A DNA stretch of 8,040 nucleotides from NCBI GenBank assembly GCA_023393155.1, contig JAEWML010000089.1:1-8040 (forward strand), in the 5' to 3' direction. The notes under the pieces are model-generated. The model worked only from the letters and a program-made list of their open reading frames with translations. It was not told the DNA's origin and searched no databases. This DNA comes from Bacillota bacterium. Its GTDB lineage: Bacteria; Bacillota; Clostridia; Oscillospirales; Oscillospiraceae. The position numbers and the translations under genes are program-made. The number at the start of each line of letters is the position of its first letter. Positions within the stretch are counted from its first letter, which is position 1. Positions 7,237 to 8,040 of this stretch are shown here, one piece after another.

Positions 7237-7275
7237 ACCGCCCCTGATGAAAGACTTCATCAGGGGCGGTTTTCT
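7237..7275 (+). terminator. Intrinsic terminator of the liv operon
   Basis: ACCGCCCCTGATGAA (7237-7251), loop AGAC and TTCATCAGGGGCGGT (7256-7270) form a perfect 15-bp stem. TTT, then C and a further T-rich stretch follow. It lies 58 nt after the livF stop. The AT-rich lower stem is symmetrical, but the T tract marks the plus-strand direction. Confidence 0.92.
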
Positions 7276-7434
7276 GATTTTTCCGGAGCAAGAGAGTCCT
7301 CGTATAAAAATTACGGAACTTGGAACTTTCTGCACAAAAAATTGGAAAATATTACGTTAGTCAAGCAATGCAAACTATTGCGAAGAGGGCCGTTTTGAAG
7401 TAAAATAACATACAAGAGTGAATATTTTTACAGC
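7276..7434. other. AT-rich intergenic region before the response regulator unit
   Basis: No gene is supported here. Base composition drops sharply compared with the flanks from about 7300 to 7430. An inverted repeat, GCAAT (7365-7369) and ATTGC (7377-7381) with a 7-nt gap, overlaps the predicted -35 box and could be an operator. I cannot name the regulator. Confidence 0.4.
7378..7406 (+). promoter_or_regulatory. Probable promoter of the response regulator unit
   Basis: TTGCGA (7378-7383, four of six -35 bases) and TAAAAT (7401-7406, five of six -10 bases) are 17 nt apart. Transcription would start near 7413, giving a leader of roughly 95 nt before ATG 7507. Confidence 0.55.
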
Positions 7435-7500
7435 TCTCCGCCAAAGGCCGGCCGACCGCTCCGAGCGGCGGGGAAGCGAAAGACTGAGATAGAACGGAGA
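7435..7500 (+). promoter_or_regulatory. Folded GC-rich leader RNA, class unknown
   Basis: TCTCCG (7435-7440) can pair with CGGAGA (7495-7500), closing a domain that contains the hairpin CCGCT-CCG-AGCGG (7456-7468) and an unpaired purine-rich stretch (7471-7494). The closing arm contains the GGAG likely used as ribosome binding site for ATG 7507, so folding would hide it. Layout resembles a translational riboswitch, but the sequence does not match the consensus of c-di-GMP, TPP or other classes I can recall. Confidence 0.4.
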
Positions 7501-7506
7501 TCACCC

Positions 7507-7596
7507 ATGACGACACAGCGGAGGAAACAGAGCCGACAGGACCGGAGGGGCGGCAGTGTCCGCACCCTGTATCCGGTGTGGAGGGGCGGACAATGA
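7507..7596 (+). CDS. Possible 29-residue leader ORF coupled to the response regulator
   Basis: This short frame starts with ATG 7507, 7 nt after GGAG (7496-7499). Its TGA (7594-7596) overlaps the ATG of the next gene as ATGA. The peptide is basic, with eight Arg and one Lys, and is hydrophilic, with no recognisable domain. The start signal and the overlap suggest translational coupling. With only 29 codons it could still be fortuitous, since the downstream gene has its own GGAGGGG at 7580-7586. Confidence 0.4.
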   Translation: MTTQRRKQSRQDRRGGSVRTLYPVWRGGQ

Positions 7597-8040
7597 CACA
7601 GACCTGCAACACGTTGCTACTTGTGGACGATATGCAGATTAACCGCGCGATTCTCTCCGCCATGTTCGAGGGAGAATATGAGGTTTTAGAGGCGGAAGAC
7701 GGCGCGCAGGCGCTGACGCTGATGCGCCGGAACCGGCAGAAAATCGCAGCCGTGCTGCTGGATTTACTGATGCCGGTAAAGGACGGATACGCGGTGCTGC
7801 AGGAAGCGGCGGGGGATGAAGACCTTTCCCGTATCCCCATCATCGTCATCACCGCCGACCACACCGCCGAAAGCGAGGTTCGGGTATTTGATCTGGGGGC
7901 CACGGATATCATTATAAAGCCTTTTGAGGCCCGTCCGGTGAAACGGCGGATACAAAACGCCGTGGAGCTTTACCGTCACAAGCTCCATCTGGAAGAGCTG
8001 GTGGCGGAGCAGGCTGCCCGCATCCGGGAGTCCAACACCG
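7593..8040 (+). CDS. Response regulator with N-terminal receiver domain (incomplete at right edge)
   Basis: This is a phospho-accepting signalling protein; 149 residues are visible and the frame is open to the window end. The receiver domain covers about residues 6-125. The acidic pair is Asp12-Asp13, the phosphorylation site is Asp57 in LLDLLMP, the switch Thr87 is in VITADH, and the conserved Lys109 is in KPF. From residue 126 the sequence becomes a charged helix (LHLEELVAEQAARIRESN, 131-148) that looks like a coiled-coil linker. This linker style, without an immediate DNA-binding domain, is often seen before HD-GYP or GGDEF output domains, so a c-di-GMP enzyme is possible. The output domain lies outside the window, and this is inference. 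ATG 7593 has GGAGGGG 6 nt upstream. No partner kinase is visible. Confidence 0.88.
   Translation, partial: MTQTCNTLLLVDDMQINRAILSAMFEGEYEVLEAEDGAQALTLMRRNRQKIAAVLLDLLMPVKDGYAVLQEAAGDEDLSRIPIIVITADHTAESEVRVFDLGATDIIIKPFEARPVKRRIQNAVELYRHKLHLEELVAEQAARIRESNT

Noticed and set aside
7446..7453. GGCCGGCC palindrome as a binding site
   Set aside because: An 8-base GC palindrome is easily explained by composition and by the folded leader; nothing links it to a specific protein.
7435..7500. Known riboswitch (c-di-GMP or TPP) before the response regulator
   Set aside because: A CTGAGA string resembles part of the TPP element, but the partner motifs are absent. The conserved blocks of c-di-GMP class I and II are also not present by eye.
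7361..7912. Minus-strand open frame of 183 codons opposite the response regulator
   Set aside because: It is Ser-rich without motifs and runs across the AT-rich promoter region. The plus-strand receiver domain explains the sequence.

Overview
The window is moderately high in GC and reads almost entirely left to right. It has strong AAGGAG-type ribosome binding sites, compact intrinsic terminators and a lipoprotein-type solute-binding protein. Together these suggest a GC-rich Bacillota, most likely a clostridial gut-type lineage such as Oscillospiraceae. That placement is inferred from style and gene content, not from a marker gene.

Layout: (1) An M20-family amidohydrolase of the AbgB type (114-1559) is closed off by a textbook terminator (1575-1601). 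(2) A non-coding gap carries a near-consensus sigma-A promoter (1756-1784). It drives a 93-residue ORF (1853-2134) that is extremely rich in Ile, Leu and Val and is followed 11 nt after its stop by a strong terminator hairpin (2146-2182). (3) A complete five-gene branched-chain amino acid type ABC importer follows in canonical order: livJ lipoprotein (2286-3482), livH (3669-4559), livM (4570-5628), livG (5630-6463) and livF (6468-7178). Three hairpins lie between livJ and livH, and a perfect 15-bp terminator (7237-7275) ends the operon. (4) An AT-rich promoter region and a short GC-rich folded leader precede a possible 29-residue ORF. Its stop overlaps, as ATGA, the start of a response regulator (7593 onward) that runs off the right edge.

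How the parts fit: LivJ is predicted to capture substrate outside the membrane. LivH and LivM form the channel and LivG and LivF drive it with ATP. The amidohydrolase could release free amino acids from N-acyl or peptide-like conjugates, but it is a separate transcription unit and its link to the importer rests only on proximity.

The most interesting signal is the arrangement in front of livJ: promoter, Ile/Leu/Val-saturated reading frame, then terminator, then a branched-chain amino acid transporter. A segment within the last codons of that frame (2109-2115 plus 2127-2130) is complementary to the left arm of the terminator (2150-2160), so a mutually exclusive antiterminator can be drawn. This is what a translation-coupled attenuator of a liv operon would look like. 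The frame could instead encode a genuine small membrane protein, because membrane helices are also rich in these residues.
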